64,000 nt of DNA from a virus. The number at the start of each line of letters is the position of its first letter. Position 1 is the stretch's first letter. The position numbers and the translations under genes are program-made. The stretch lies in the IMG/VR virus record IMGVR_UViG_3300013099_000017, positions 1 to 64,000 of that record. One strand, written 5' to 3'. The notes under the pieces were generated by a model. That model saw only the letters and a program-made list of their open reading frames with translations. It was not told where the DNA came from and did not search any database. This document shows positions 1 to 9,726 of the stretch, piece by piece.

Positions 1-1
1 A

Positions 2-1015
2 TCTAATATAATTGATGGTGGAATAGGTAAGGCATTATCTTTTGATGGTACAACAGAATATATTAATATTCCACATAATGCATTATTTGATTCTGTTGAT
101 GGTTATCTTATAGAAACTACTTATAAACCATTAACAACATGGAACCCTGCTAATCAAGATTACATTACAATTATATCAAAAAATGCGGTTTGGGGTACTG
201 CTGGTTTTTCACAAAATTTATATTTAAGAAATACATCAAATGATGTTAGATTAGAACATTATATGAGGGATGGTGGTAGATTAGTTAATATTTTGGGGAC
301 AGGTATAGTAGATTATACTGCTGATTTCAAATCACATTCATTTGTTTGTACTGCATTAACTGCTATTGATTCATATACAGATTCTTCTATTGATACACAA
401 GATGTTCAAACTCTTGTAACATCATATAATATGGGGTCAGATGATGTTCATATTGGATTAGGATATAGTGCTGATCCAAATGATGTTGGTTTCAATGGTA
501 TCATCCAAGAAGTTAGAATTGGAACATCAAGTAAACCTGTTGAATGGATAACAGCAAATGATCAAAGTATAAAAGATACTTTGATTATATATGAAAATAC
601 ACAATTTAGAACAATTTCCGGAACCATAACAGAAAGTTTTGATGTTGTGAATTGGTTGGCAAGAGCATGGTTAATGAGTGATGGTTCATTGTCTGCCGAA
701 GAAATTACATCAAGTGGCACATTTGATTTAACTATTCCATTTGAAAGATCTGATACACATATGGTAACCGTATCGCCTATAATTGGGGACAGTTGGATAG
801 AATCAAATATCACATTATTGGACGATTTGGTTTTTCCAACTAATCCAACAACAATACCATATTATTATAAATGTATTATTGCAGGTATAACCGGAACAAG
901 TGAACCAACATGGACAGTTGGAAATGGTGATCAAATTACAGATAGTGGTGTAACATGGGAATTAGTAGAAGGAATGATACAACCAATAACTCAATTTCCA
1001 GTAATTCCTAGCTAA
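2..1015 (+). CDS. LamG/concanavalin A-like virion protein, 5'-truncated
   Basis: The reading frame is open from the window edge, so the N-terminus is missing; the first ATG (263) is internal. The visible start (GKALSFDGTTEYINIP) is typical of LamG/concanavalin A-like jelly-roll domains, which bind sugars or proteins. The C-terminus has a pattern (AGITGTSEPTW, then DSGVTWELV) common in phage receptor-binding and fibre proteins. It ends TAATG, overlapping the next start by one base, so it heads a translationally coupled virion operon. Probable tail or baseplate-associated adhesin; the exact role is inferred from context. Confidence 0.7.
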   Translation, partial: SNIIDGGIGKALSFDGTTEYINIPHNALFDSVDGYLIETTYKPLTTWNPANQDYITIISKNAVWGTAGFSQNLYLRNTSNDVRLEHYMRDGGRLVNILGTGIVDYTADFKSHSFVCTALTAIDSYTDSSIDTQDVQTLVTSYNMGSDDVHIGLGYSADPNDVGFNGIIQEVRIGTSSKPVEWITANDQSIKDTLIIYENTQFRTISGTITESFDVVNWLARAWLMSDGSLSAEEITSSGTFDLTIPFERSDTHMVTVSPIIGDSWIESNITLLDDLVFPTNPTTIPYYYKCIIAGITGTSEPTWTVGNGDQITDSGVTWELVEGMIQPITQFPVIPS

Positions 1016-4000
1016 TGGCATATACACCAAATAACTCATATCAATTCAGTGAATATAATTCACCATCATCATCATTTAATTTTGATTTTGAAATTGAATT
1101 ATATCCTACTGTCTTATATTCAGGTGAAGAAAGTGTATTAGATGATTTAAAAATATTTCCATTTTCACCAGAATTACCATTTAATTTTGGTTTATGTGAT
1201 AAAGAATTAAATTGGGAATACAATAATGTGTGTACTCACAATAATTCATATACAGGTGAAAATACCTTTATTGAATTCACACAAGATAAAAATTATGAAT
1301 ATAATTTCGCTATATGTGATTTATGGGATTATGGTGATGATATTGAATTATCTGAAACATGTGGTATGTTTATTAATACTGGACAAAGTTGTGAATTTGA
1401 TATTATCACTTTCAAAAATCAAGAATTTAATTTTGATATTTGTGGTGATGGTAATATTAATGTAAGAAATAAAAATTTAACCAATATTCAACTTGATTAT
1501 TTAGAACCATGTGAAATCATATATAGAATGGAGCCTATTTATTCAGGTGAATCCATTTCAACTGCATTACATATTTCTGGAAAAAATTACCAATTTGATA
1601 TCACTTTATGTGATAGTGAAACAAATCCTCAACCAATTGATATAATACCTCACGTATTTTCTTTTAATAGACCGTGGAATTATATATGTTCATCAATAAC
1701 ACTTGATGCTTCTACTGGTGAAAGTGCGTCTGCTACTATTCTTGGTAGTTTAAAATTACCATTAGATCCTACTTATACAGGCGAAAGTGCCGATTTAACT
1801 AATTTAGGTTTAGATATTTCATTCACAAACATGAAGGGATATACAGGTGAAGAAGCTGATGTTGATTTCTTTACTAGACCATTTGTTACCTTTGATATTC
1901 AAAATCTTTCAGGTGAATATGGTGAAACCGATATATATCGTTCAATTTTTATTGGAACAGATATCACTTATACAGGTGAAGAAGTTGATGCTGATATGGA
2001 AACTATCGGACCAATTAATCCAATAACAGATAGTTATACAGGTGAAGAAGTTGATGCTGATTTTGCAATTACTGCAATATTAAACCCATTAATGTATTCC
2101 GGTCAAGAAGTTGATGCTGATTTAAAAGATGATCCATTAATTGAATTAGAAAATCCAACAATAGATACTGGTGAAGAAGTTGATACTGATTTGGAAATTT
2201 TCCAAGCACCAGCATTAACATTGGATTCTATGTATGGTGGTGAATTGGGGTCAAGTTATTTAAATGTAACTTATGCTTTGAGTTCTATTACTTATACAGG
2301 TGAATATGCCGAATTTAGTGTATTAAATTTAGATACTGTTTTTGCTGTTGATTATAATACAGGTGAAGAAGCTGATGCTGATATTAAAACAAATTCACCG
2401 GATGATTTGGAACCAAATGCTGATAGTGGTGAATATTCTGATGCATTTGTGGCAACATCATTAGTATTATTCCCTAGAACATATACAGGTGAATATAGTA
2501 ATGGTGCAATGAGTACAATACCTGCCATATATTTTGCTCCAAAATCATACGCTGGTGAACGTGCTGAAATTGATGAATTAATTGAAGAAACAGAATATTA
2601 TATTGCTATTGGTGGTGAATATTCTGATGCTGGATTATCAAGAGAAATTTCTTTTACACCATATAGTAATTGGACAGGTGAGGAAGTTAAAACAGAAGCA
2701 CTTAATTTAGAGTTCACTATATTTGAGGCTAATTCATTAATCAATGGTCAATCAATGAGTGTTGTATTCACAACCATTGCCGGACCTTCACTAGCATTTG
2801 ATTCTATGTGGACAGGTGAATATGCTGAATCTGAGACAGGAATTTTATATTATCCTATATTTATTTTAGATACAATTATCGGTTCACAGGTTATGTATGA
2901 TGGTTTGGGTGGTGCTGGTGGATTGAATTTCTGTACAGATTGTTGTCCAATACCAAATCAATTTGGTGAAAATGATGATCCATTAATTTTTGATGTTAGA
3001 CCACAAGACAGGGAAGTATGGGGTCGATGTGGTCCGGATGAAGATACACAATTCCATACAAGTCTAACGGCTGGAATTAGATTTGAACCTATTGCCTATC
3101 ATGGTGAATATGTTAAATCATACATAGACAAGCAATATATGGCTTTTGGTGAAATGGATGGGTCATGTGATGATGTTCTTGAATTTTGTGAACCATTAGT
3201 TTGTATTGATGGAAAAGATAGAGAGGGTGAGGATTGTGTTCACGATGATTTATATTGGTTATATAATAGAACACCAATTCCAACTAAATTACCAAGGGTT
3301 AATGAACTTGAACCTGTTATAACAACTGGCGAGAGAATTGTTTTATGGTGGGAACCTGTTGATGATTTTGTATCACGTATGGAACAAAAATTCACAGTTG
3401 ATTTAACACTTCCATCATTGGTGGATACTTTTTATACTGGTGAAGATTTTATTATTAGTTTATCGTATGATGAATCTGATTGGAAATATCCATTCAAATT
3501 AAATCGTGGTGGAGAACAAGGATACTTTACATTTGAAGCTAACGAGAATATGAGATTTTGTCCTGGATATTTAATTCCAAGAGGCGATAATGTTATATTT
3601 GATTTTGCTTCTGCAATATTCACAGAATGTTTTGGTTATTTTGCTAAAACAGGTGAAATGGTAAAACCTGTTGATTTATTAAGTGAAGCTGGAATGTCTG
3701 CGAGAAGTACAAAGAATGGTCAAGTTATGAAGTTCTTATTACGAGTGACTGGACCTTGGGAATTAAATTCTACTAATGGACAAAAATTTAGATTTGAGTT
3801 ATCAACTACTGTTCTTATAAAACCGAATAGAATTAAAAGTGGTCAATCTGCATTAGCACATTTATATCGTCCTCCTACATATTGGACTATGGCAAGTGGT
3901 GAAATGGCACGTTTAGCACAACTTGACGTATCATTGCCTGGAATTAGTTGGATAACCGAAGATGGTTGTATTGAAAATATATTCAACCCATTGACAGAAG

Positions 4001-4425
4001 ATGGTGATATTGATTTAGAGTATGAAAACTTTGAACGATGTGTTGAATTTATGCCTTACTTTGGTAAAGTTGAAGCGATATGTGATGATAGTGTTTATAT
4101 TTATCACGTTATAATAAGACCTGAAATGATGGGTAATAATTTTGTAGTTGATAAAATTTCATTTGCAACTGAAAAATTATTTAACTTAGAATGTAATTCA
4201 GGTGAAGATGTTTATATTCAAGAATATGTTGGTGAAGATGGAGCAGAAATTAATGTAGATTTAGAAACATTCCCTGTTATTCCATTAGATGATTTTAAAT
4301 TAATGGGTACTGGTGAGAATTCATTTTCTATACTAAATACTACAAATACATTTGAATTTGAATTATATAGTAGTGAAGAAGCTGATGCTATTGTTAATGG
4401 TGAATTAGTCTTGGAGTTTGGATAA
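1015..4425 (+). CDS. Large TGE-repeat virion protein (1136 aa)
   Basis: Family not recognised. Roughly residues 30-640 contain a degenerate repeat of about 25-35 residues built around Y-T/S-G-E, often followed by E-x-D-A-D (for example YTGEEVDADL), with a hydrophobic strand between copies. Further isolated TGE units occur up to the C-terminus. The N-terminal part has several FNFxxCD/LNWEYN blocks and many cysteines. Acidic and beta-rich in appearance. It overlaps both neighbours in TAATG junctions and sits just before the spike tip and baseplate genes, so a structural tail or adhesin role is inferred. Confidence 0.75.
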   Translation: MAYTPNNSYQFSEYNSPSSSFNFDFEIELYPTVLYSGEESVLDDLKIFPFSPELPFNFGLCDKELNWEYNNVCTHNNSYTGENTFIEFTQDKNYEYNFAICDLWDYGDDIELSETCGMFINTGQSCEFDIITFKNQEFNFDICGDGNINVRNKNLTNIQLDYLEPCEIIYRMEPIYSGESISTALHISGKNYQFDITLCDSETNPQPIDIIPHVFSFNRPWNYICSSITLDASTGESASATILGSLKLPLDPTYTGESADLTNLGLDISFTNMKGYTGEEADVDFFTRPFVTFDIQNLSGEYGETDIYRSIFIGTDITYTGEEVDADMETIGPINPITDSYTGEEVDADFAITAILNPLMYSGQEVDADLKDDPLIELENPTIDTGEEVDTDLEIFQAPALTLDSMYGGELGSSYLNVTYALSSITYTGEYAEFSVLNLDTVFAVDYNTGEEADADIKTNSPDDLEPNADSGEYSDAFVATSLVLFPRTYTGEYSNGAMSTIPAIYFAPKSYAGERAEIDELIEETEYYIAIGGEYSDAGLSREISFTPYSNWTGEEVKTEALNLEFTIFEANSLINGQSMSVVFTTIAGPSLAFDSMWTGEYAESETGILYYPIFILDTIIGSQVMYDGLGGAGGLNFCTDCCPIPNQFGENDDPLIFDVRPQDREVWGRCGPDEDTQFHTSLTAGIRFEPIAYHGEYVKSYIDKQYMAFGEMDGSCDDVLEFCEPLVCIDGKDREGEDCVHDDLYWLYNRTPIPTKLPRVNELEPVITTGERIVLWWEPVDDFVSRMEQKFTVDLTLPSLVDTFYTGEDFIISLSYDESDWKYPFKLNRGGEQGYFTFEANENMRFCPGYLIPRGDNVIFDFASAIFTECFGYFAKTGEMVKPVDLLSEAGMSARSTKNGQVMKFLLRVTGPWELNSTNGQKFRFELSTTVLIKPNRIKSGQSALAHLYRPPTYWTMASGEMARLAQLDVSLPGISWITEDGCIENIFNPLTEDGDIDLEYENFERCVEFMPYFGKVEAICDDSVYIYHVIIRPEMMGNNFVVDKISFATEKLFNLECNSGEDVYIQEYVGEDGAEINVDLETFPVIPLDDFKLMGTGENSFSILNTTNTFEFELYSSEEADAIVNGELVLEFG

Positions 4426-5510
4426 TGTCTTGTGAATTGAATGAAAATACAATACCCTTAGATGCTGATATAATATATGAGGGTCATTTGGATGGATTTG
4501 GTGATGTTGACACATATTCATTTGATATGATTGAGAATGAAACAATTACATTCAAGGTGAATATTGTTAATGATAGTGGTTCAGGTACATTACCAAATGC
4601 CACATTAAAATTATTTAAAATATTTGATGGTAATGTAATTGATTTAGGAACATCATATTTACAAAGTCAGGTTAATGTATTTAACTATGATGGTGTTGTT
4701 GGGGATTATTATTTCTGTTTAGAAAACCTATATTCTTGTAATTATAGTGTGTTGGTAGAATTCACAGATTATGATGGTATTGTATTCACAAGGATGTATT
4801 CTTATTCAGGTGAAGCTATGGATGGTGAGTGGCCGATTGTTGAAATTCCACCATGCAATCAACCCGTGGCATATGAAATAACAAACGGTAAATTACCATT
4901 AGATATATCAAATGAACCGGAAGATTTTACATTTGAATCTGCTGGAATTATATATGGAGTTCCTGGAGAACAAGATTGTGAAAGTGATGATGATGAAACA
5001 CCAAGTTGGAACTGGAAACGATATGATGATGAAACCGGAATACATCCACTTGGCAAAGAATATGATTTCATAGTCAGAGCATATTTTATTCAATATCCAT
5101 ACGTTTTTATTGAAAAAGCATTTAAAATTTGTGTGTTTAATAATTGGGATTATGATAAACCTGATTTATTAAATCTACAAAGAACCGAATATGATGTTTC
5201 ATATGTTGAAGTAGAATTACCGGATCAATCACCATTATGTCCACCATGTACGGAGACTAAGGAAATTATTACAGAACGTATTATTAATTGGAAAGAATAT
5301 GATATAGAAGGATTCCTGAAACGTATGGACAAACTTATGTATGAAAAACAATGTAAAGTTAGACATGAATTACCTGAACTTGATAACGTTTATCATGAGC
5401 CTGAAATTATCATAAAAGAAGAAAAACTATGTGATATTTGTCCAGAAGATGAAGAAGAAAAACCATTTGTGTCTGAACCAATTCAATCTTGTCCGGTATG
5501 TACAGAATGA
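4425..5510 (+). CDS. Virion protein with PPC-like and Ig-like domains and CxxC tail
   Basis: 361 residues. Residues about 14-115 (GDVDTYSFDM through a final YSVLVEF strand) resemble a bacterial pre-peptidase C-terminal (PPC) beta-sandwich. Residues about 150-215 (LPLDIS, GIIYGVPGE, YDFIVRA) resemble a He_PIG/Ig-like fold. The C-terminal third carries three CxxC pairs (CPPC, CDIC, CPVC), suggesting zinc binding or disulfides. A single YSGE motif echoes the repeats of the upstream gene. Start overlaps the previous stop (TAATG). Inferred tail-associated structural protein. Confidence 0.65.
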   Translation: MSCELNENTIPLDADIIYEGHLDGFGDVDTYSFDMIENETITFKVNIVNDSGSGTLPNATLKLFKIFDGNVIDLGTSYLQSQVNVFNYDGVVGDYYFCLENLYSCNYSVLVEFTDYDGIVFTRMYSYSGEAMDGEWPIVEIPPCNQPVAYEITNGKLPLDISNEPEDFTFESAGIIYGVPGEQDCESDDDETPSWNWKRYDDETGIHPLGKEYDFIVRAYFIQYPYVFIEKAFKICVFNNWDYDKPDLLNLQRTEYDVSYVEVELPDQSPLCPPCTETKEIITERIINWKEYDIEGFLKRMDKLMYEKQCKVRHELPELDNVYHEPEIIIKEEKLCDICPEDEEEKPFVSEPIQSCPVCTE

Positions 5511-5534
5511 TAAATAAGATAAAGGAGAATTACA

Positions 5535-5825
5535 TTGTCGGTTCCAATAGGTAGAATATCGGAAATATGTAGTGGACATCAATGTTATCCACCATCAATT
5601 GCTATTTCTGCAAGTTCTAACGTATTTGCGGAATTACTACCAGTTCACAGAGTTGGGGACAGTTACATACCACATTGCTGTTTAAGTTGTCATGGGATAA
5701 CAACAGCGAGGGGATCATCATCTGTTTATGTAAACGGTAGACCTTCTGCACATATCGGAGCTATGGCGAGTTGTAGTAGTGTAATGATAACCGGAGCATC
5801 AACCGTTTGGATTGAGGGATCTTAA
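5535..5825 (+). CDS. PAAR-domain spike tip protein
   Basis: 96 residues matching the PAAR family across their length: MSVPIGRISEICSGH, a central SVYVNGRPSAHIGA and the terminal VWIEGS. PAAR proteins form the sharp conical tip of the central baseplate spike (T4 gp5.4 counterpart) and usually hold a metal ion through His/Cys; conserved H and C residues (HCCLSCHG) are present. Start is TTG with a strong AAAGGAG site at 5521-5527 and good spacing. Ends TAATG, overlapping the gp25-like gene, which fits baseplate assembly. Confidence 0.88.
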   Translation: MSVPIGRISEICSGHQCYPPSIAISASSNVFAELLPVHRVGDSYIPHCCLSCHGITTARGSSSVYVNGRPSAHIGAMASCSSVMITGASTVWIEGS

Positions 5826-6217
5826 TGAGACAAACACAAGAAAATTTTTATTCAGATTTAGATTTAACATTTAATACACATCCACTAAACAGTGATATAT
5901 CCGTATTATTTGATGAAAATAGTATTGAACAAAATATGTATAATATATTAATGGCAAATAATGGTGATGCTAAATTTCATCCCGAAAAATGTCTTGGTAT
6001 TAGGGATATGTTATTTGAACCTATTAATATTATCACAGAAGAACAATTAAGAATAAAAATAACAAATATATTAGAATCGTGGATGCCGAGAATTGAGGTA
6101 ATACACATTGATGTTGAATCAATTAGGGATGAAGGTTATAGAATAACAATATCATACATAACGATAAATATTGTAAATGAACAACAAACTGTATTGTTTT
6201 TAGATAGGATAAGATAA
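5825..6217 (+). CDS. 25: Baseplate wedge subunit gp25-like
   Basis: 130 residues of the gp25/lysozyme-like baseplate family. The central WMPRIEV segment and the C-terminal strands are characteristic; T4 gp25 is 132 residues. gp25 joins the wedge to the sheath initiator and is structural despite its lysozyme-like family name. Position directly after the PAAR gene and before gp6 is the expected baseplate context. It overlaps the PAAR stop by one base. Confidence 0.9.
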   Translation: MRQTQENFYSDLDLTFNTHPLNSDISVLFDENSIEQNMYNILMANNGDAKFHPEKCLGIRDMLFEPINIITEEQLRIKITNILESWMPRIEVIHIDVESIRDEGYRITISYITINIVNEQQTVLFLDRIR

Positions 6218-6221
6218 CAAA

Positions 6222-8042
6222 ATGGGAAAAAATTTAAAAGTAAACAAACTTGATTTTGATGATATAAAAGAAAATTTAATTGAGTTTCTAAAAGGTCAAG
6301 AAAAATTTAAAGATTATAATTTTTATGGTTCTGGATTTGATGTTATATTAGATTCATTGGCATATAATGCATTTTATATGGGAACGTTTGCTCATTTGTT
6401 AGCCAACGAAGCATTTATTGATTCTGCTAATTTAAGAGAAAGTTTAACAAGTAAAGCCAAATTATTTAATTATATTCCAAAATCATCATTTTCTGCTATT
6501 GCTGATGTTAATGTCAAATTAGATATTAATGAAGATAATGAACCTGCTGATGAAAAGTTTTTAATTGAACGGGGTGAATTTGCGGAATCCGGTAATAATC
6601 TATCAGGTTTAATAAGAAAATTCATTTTAATTGATGATGTGTATGTTTATAACAAATCAATTGCAACAAGTGGTTTTCTTTATCAGACTGATACACTTGA
6701 AATATATGAAGGTGAATATATTACAGATCACTTCACAAAAGATATTTCACAAAATTCAACTTGGAACCAAGTATACAGATTAACAGCAAAAGATGTTGAT
6801 TATCGTACAATAAGAATTAAAGTATATGATAGTGATACAAGTAGCAATTATCATACATATAAATTAGCTTCTGATTTTATGTTAATTAATGGCGATAGTC
6901 AAGTATTTTTTATTACTACTGATGATAAAGGGTATTATGAGATATTATTCGGCAATGATGTTTACGGTAAAGCTCTTGAAGATGGAAATTACATTGAAAT
7001 AACATATGTCGAAAATAAAGGCGAATTGGGTAATGATGCATCATTATTTGATTATATTGGTAAAGATATAATTGGTAGAGATTTAATGCCTGTTGATGTA
7101 ACCATCAATACTGAAATGGATTCTGATGGTGGTCGTGGTGAAGAAACATTAGAAGAACTTAAATACAATGTACCACATCATTATAAACGTCAAAATCGTT
7201 TGGTAACTATTGAAGATTATAAGTCTGTTCTTTTAGCTGAATACAATAATATTCAATCTATTAATGTTTGGGGTGGTGAAGATAATTATCCTAAAGTTTA
7301 TGGTAGAGTATTTATTTCAATTAAACCAAAAATAGGTAATATTTTATCATCTAAGGCAAAAGAGAAAATACAAGAAACAATACTACACAAATATAACATT
7401 GTTACCATTGATACAACAATTGTTGATGTTGATTTCTTATACTTAAATTTAACAAATAATACCAAATTTAAACCATTAGATACGGATAAATCTGCTGGTG
7501 AAATTGCAAATTTGGTTAATGATACTATTCATGATTATGATGATTTTCAAGTATCACGTTTCGATGGTTATTATTCAGATGCTTCTTTATATGAGCAAAT
7601 ATTAAATGCAGATCCATCAATCATTAGTACATATAATAATATTACATTAGAAAAACAAACCAAACCATCATTGGAAACTTCACAATCTTATGTGATTGAT
7701 TTTAATGGTGCGATTTTTAAAAATACAATTCTAAGTAATGAATTTACATTTAGAGGATTACCAAGTTATTTTGATGATGATGGTGAGGGTAATATTATAA
7801 TCCATTATGAAAGTTTAATTGATGGTGCAAAATATACTTATCTTGATGAATATTTTGGTACAATTGATTATGATACTGGAATATTAAATACTTCCAATAT
7901 TATTATTGATAATATTACAGATGGTGATTTTTTAATTACAACCGCTACACCAATCGAACCTGATTTTTATCCTTTAAGAAATAACATTATTAAAATTAAT
8001 AAAGTATCAATCGAAGTGACCGAATATAATGACAATAAATAA
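6222..8042 (+). CDS. 6: Baseplate wedge subunit gp6-like (baseplate J family)
   Basis: 606 residues. The N-terminus (YGSGFDVILDSLAYNAFYMG) and the middle block (GRGEETLEELKYNVPHHYKRQNRLVT, IQSINVWGGED) are hallmarks of T4 gp6/baseplate J proteins, which form the inner wedge ring. T4 gp6 is about 660 residues, so length is normal. The last 14 bases overlap the next gene. The start has only a weak ribosome-binding site, suggesting coupling to gp25 four bases upstream. Confidence 0.92.
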   Translation: MGKNLKVNKLDFDDIKENLIEFLKGQEKFKDYNFYGSGFDVILDSLAYNAFYMGTFAHLLANEAFIDSANLRESLTSKAKLFNYIPKSSFSAIADVNVKLDINEDNEPADEKFLIERGEFAESGNNLSGLIRKFILIDDVYVYNKSIATSGFLYQTDTLEIYEGEYITDHFTKDISQNSTWNQVYRLTAKDVDYRTIRIKVYDSDTSSNYHTYKLASDFMLINGDSQVFFITTDDKGYYEILFGNDVYGKALEDGNYIEITYVENKGELGNDASLFDYIGKDIIGRDLMPVDVTINTEMDSDGGRGEETLEELKYNVPHHYKRQNRLVTIEDYKSVLLAEYNNIQSINVWGGEDNYPKVYGRVFISIKPKIGNILSSKAKEKIQETILHKYNIVTIDTTIVDVDFLYLNLTNNTKFKPLDTDKSAGEIANLVNDTIHDYDDFQVSRFDGYYSDASLYEQILNADPSIISTYNNITLEKQTKPSLETSQSYVIDFNGAIFKNTILSNEFTFRGLPSYFDDDGEGNIIIHYESLIDGAKYTYLDEYFGTIDYDTGILNTSNIIIDNITDGDFLITTATPIEPDFYPLRNNIIKINKVSIEVTEYNDNK

Positions 8043-9714
8043 ACTTGCCCCATTAATCAGAAGTCAACTACCTTCATATGCTCACGATAAATATCCAACG
8101 TTTGTTTCATTTATAACAACGTATTTTGAGTGGTTAGATGAAGAAAATAACTATTCATATTTCTTAAATGAATTTAAATCAAATATAGATATAGATCAAT
8201 CCAATGATAATTTTGTTGAACAATTTTTACAAGAATTTGTGGAAGGTATTCCAACATTTGATTTAAAGATACCAAAGAATGAATTAGTTAAATTAATTCG
8301 TGAATTTTACATATCAAAGGGTACAGAAGAATCATTTAAATTCATTTTCCGAGTATTATACAACAAAGACGTTGATATTTCATATCCAAGAGATTATGTT
8401 TTATCATCATCCGATAATACTTATGGTGGTGATTTTATAATGAATGTTAGTCGTGATATTAATAAAGAATATTTCATAACAGATGATAGCATTATATACA
8501 TATATGATAAGTTATCAGGATTAAGGGCATTTGTTGATCAACTACAAGAAAAAATTGATGTATTAGGAAATCATTATTTTCAGGCTTATCTATCATCTTT
8601 CGATAATGGTTTATATAATCAGGAAGATATGGAATTAAAACTTCAAATTGATGATATTATATACAATACAACTGTTATTAGAACAATTAATGGAATTGAC
8701 GTTATAGATCCAGGTATTGCATTTACAGTTGGTGATGATGTTTATATTGATACAGATTTGATTAATGGTAATAGTGATTTTTTTACAAAGATTACTGCTG
8801 TTACAAAAGGTAGAATTGAAACAGTTGATATTGATGATATTGGTGATAATTATGTGGTTGGTGATTTTATTGATGTTGTTAATAAACATTTGACTACTGG
8901 ATTTGGATTTTCTGCTACTGTTGCAAAAATTGGTGGTTCTGGTGGTGTATTGAGTATTGATATATCCAATGGTGGATTTGAATATGAAGATGAACAGAGT
9001 GGATATATTACATCTAATTTTTCTGGAATTGAACCACTTATTCCTGCATCTTTCACATTAAAGGGTGATGGATTAGGGTCAATTAAACGTTTTGAAATAC
9101 AAAATAGTGGTATCATTTATGATGAAGGAAGTGTTGTATTAAAAACAACTGGTGGGCGTGATGAAGATTTAATTCCCATATTCTCTAATATATTTGAAAC
9201 TCCTAAATCAACAGCAAATCAAAAGGGTTTTACAAGTTATAATAATGTATTGACAGATAGTTGGTATTATCAATATTTTAGTTATTTAGTGTCAAGTTAT
9301 GAGCAACCTAATCAATGGAAACATATTATTAAAAAAATATTACATCCTGCTGGATTAGCACAATTTAATAGATGGTTATATGAATCAGAATCAGCACCAG
9401 ATGATATTATTGGATTTAATAAAAATGTTGTTGATAGTATATTGACTAAAATATTTGAATTAATTTTAGAACAATCAAATAATCCATTTTTAATTGGTGT
9501 TGAAAGTAAAGTACAAGACACACATTATATATTCAATTCAGGTTATATAATGGTTGGACATAATTTAAGAGATTTAGATTCTGAGAAATGCTTACAAAAT
9601 TTCAATTGGTCTGCATCATTATGGTATGATGAATCCATTGAGAGCATTTTAAGTGGAAAATCAATTGAACTAAATACTATTAACGAAAGTTATATTACAC
9701 AAACAATTACATAG
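8029..9714 (+). CDS. Baseplate-associated virion protein, cyanophage type
   Basis: 561 residues. The N-terminus (LAPLIRSQLPSYAHDKYPTF, then YFEWLDEE) and SKGTEESFKFIFRVLYNKDV followed by YPRDYVL match a virion structural protein family found beside gp6 and gp8 in cyanophage-like T4 relatives. The middle is rich in GGFEY/DIDDIGDNY-type beta repeats. It sits where T4 has gp7, so a wedge role is likely, but homology to T4 gp7 itself is not evident. Overlaps gp6 by 14 bases. Confidence 0.75.
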   Translation: MTINKLAPLIRSQLPSYAHDKYPTFVSFITTYFEWLDEENNYSYFLNEFKSNIDIDQSNDNFVEQFLQEFVEGIPTFDLKIPKNELVKLIREFYISKGTEESFKFIFRVLYNKDVDISYPRDYVLSSSDNTYGGDFIMNVSRDINKEYFITDDSIIYIYDKLSGLRAFVDQLQEKIDVLGNHYFQAYLSSFDNGLYNQEDMELKLQIDDIIYNTTVIRTINGIDVIDPGIAFTVGDDVYIDTDLINGNSDFFTKITAVTKGRIETVDIDDIGDNYVVGDFIDVVNKHLTTGFGFSATVAKIGGSGGVLSIDISNGGFEYEDEQSGYITSNFSGIEPLIPASFTLKGDGLGSIKRFEIQNSGIIYDEGSVVLKTTGGRDEDLIPIFSNIFETPKSTANQKGFTSYNNVLTDSWYYQYFSYLVSSYEQPNQWKHIIKKILHPAGLAQFNRWLYESESAPDDIIGFNKNVVDSILTKIFELILEQSNNPFLIGVESKVQDTHYIFNSGYIMVGHNLRDLDSEKCLQNFNWSASLWYDESIESILSGKSIELNTINESYITQTIT

Positions 9715-9726
9715 GACATATAAACC

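Noticed and set aside
1015-4425. CRISPR-like or DNA-level repeat array
   Set aside because: The repeats are protein-level TGE units with variable DNA sequence and spacing, inside one open frame.
5825-6217. Lysozyme activity for the gp25-like protein
   Set aside because: The gp25 family is lysozyme-named but acts as a structural baseplate wedge protein; no lytic role can be supported.
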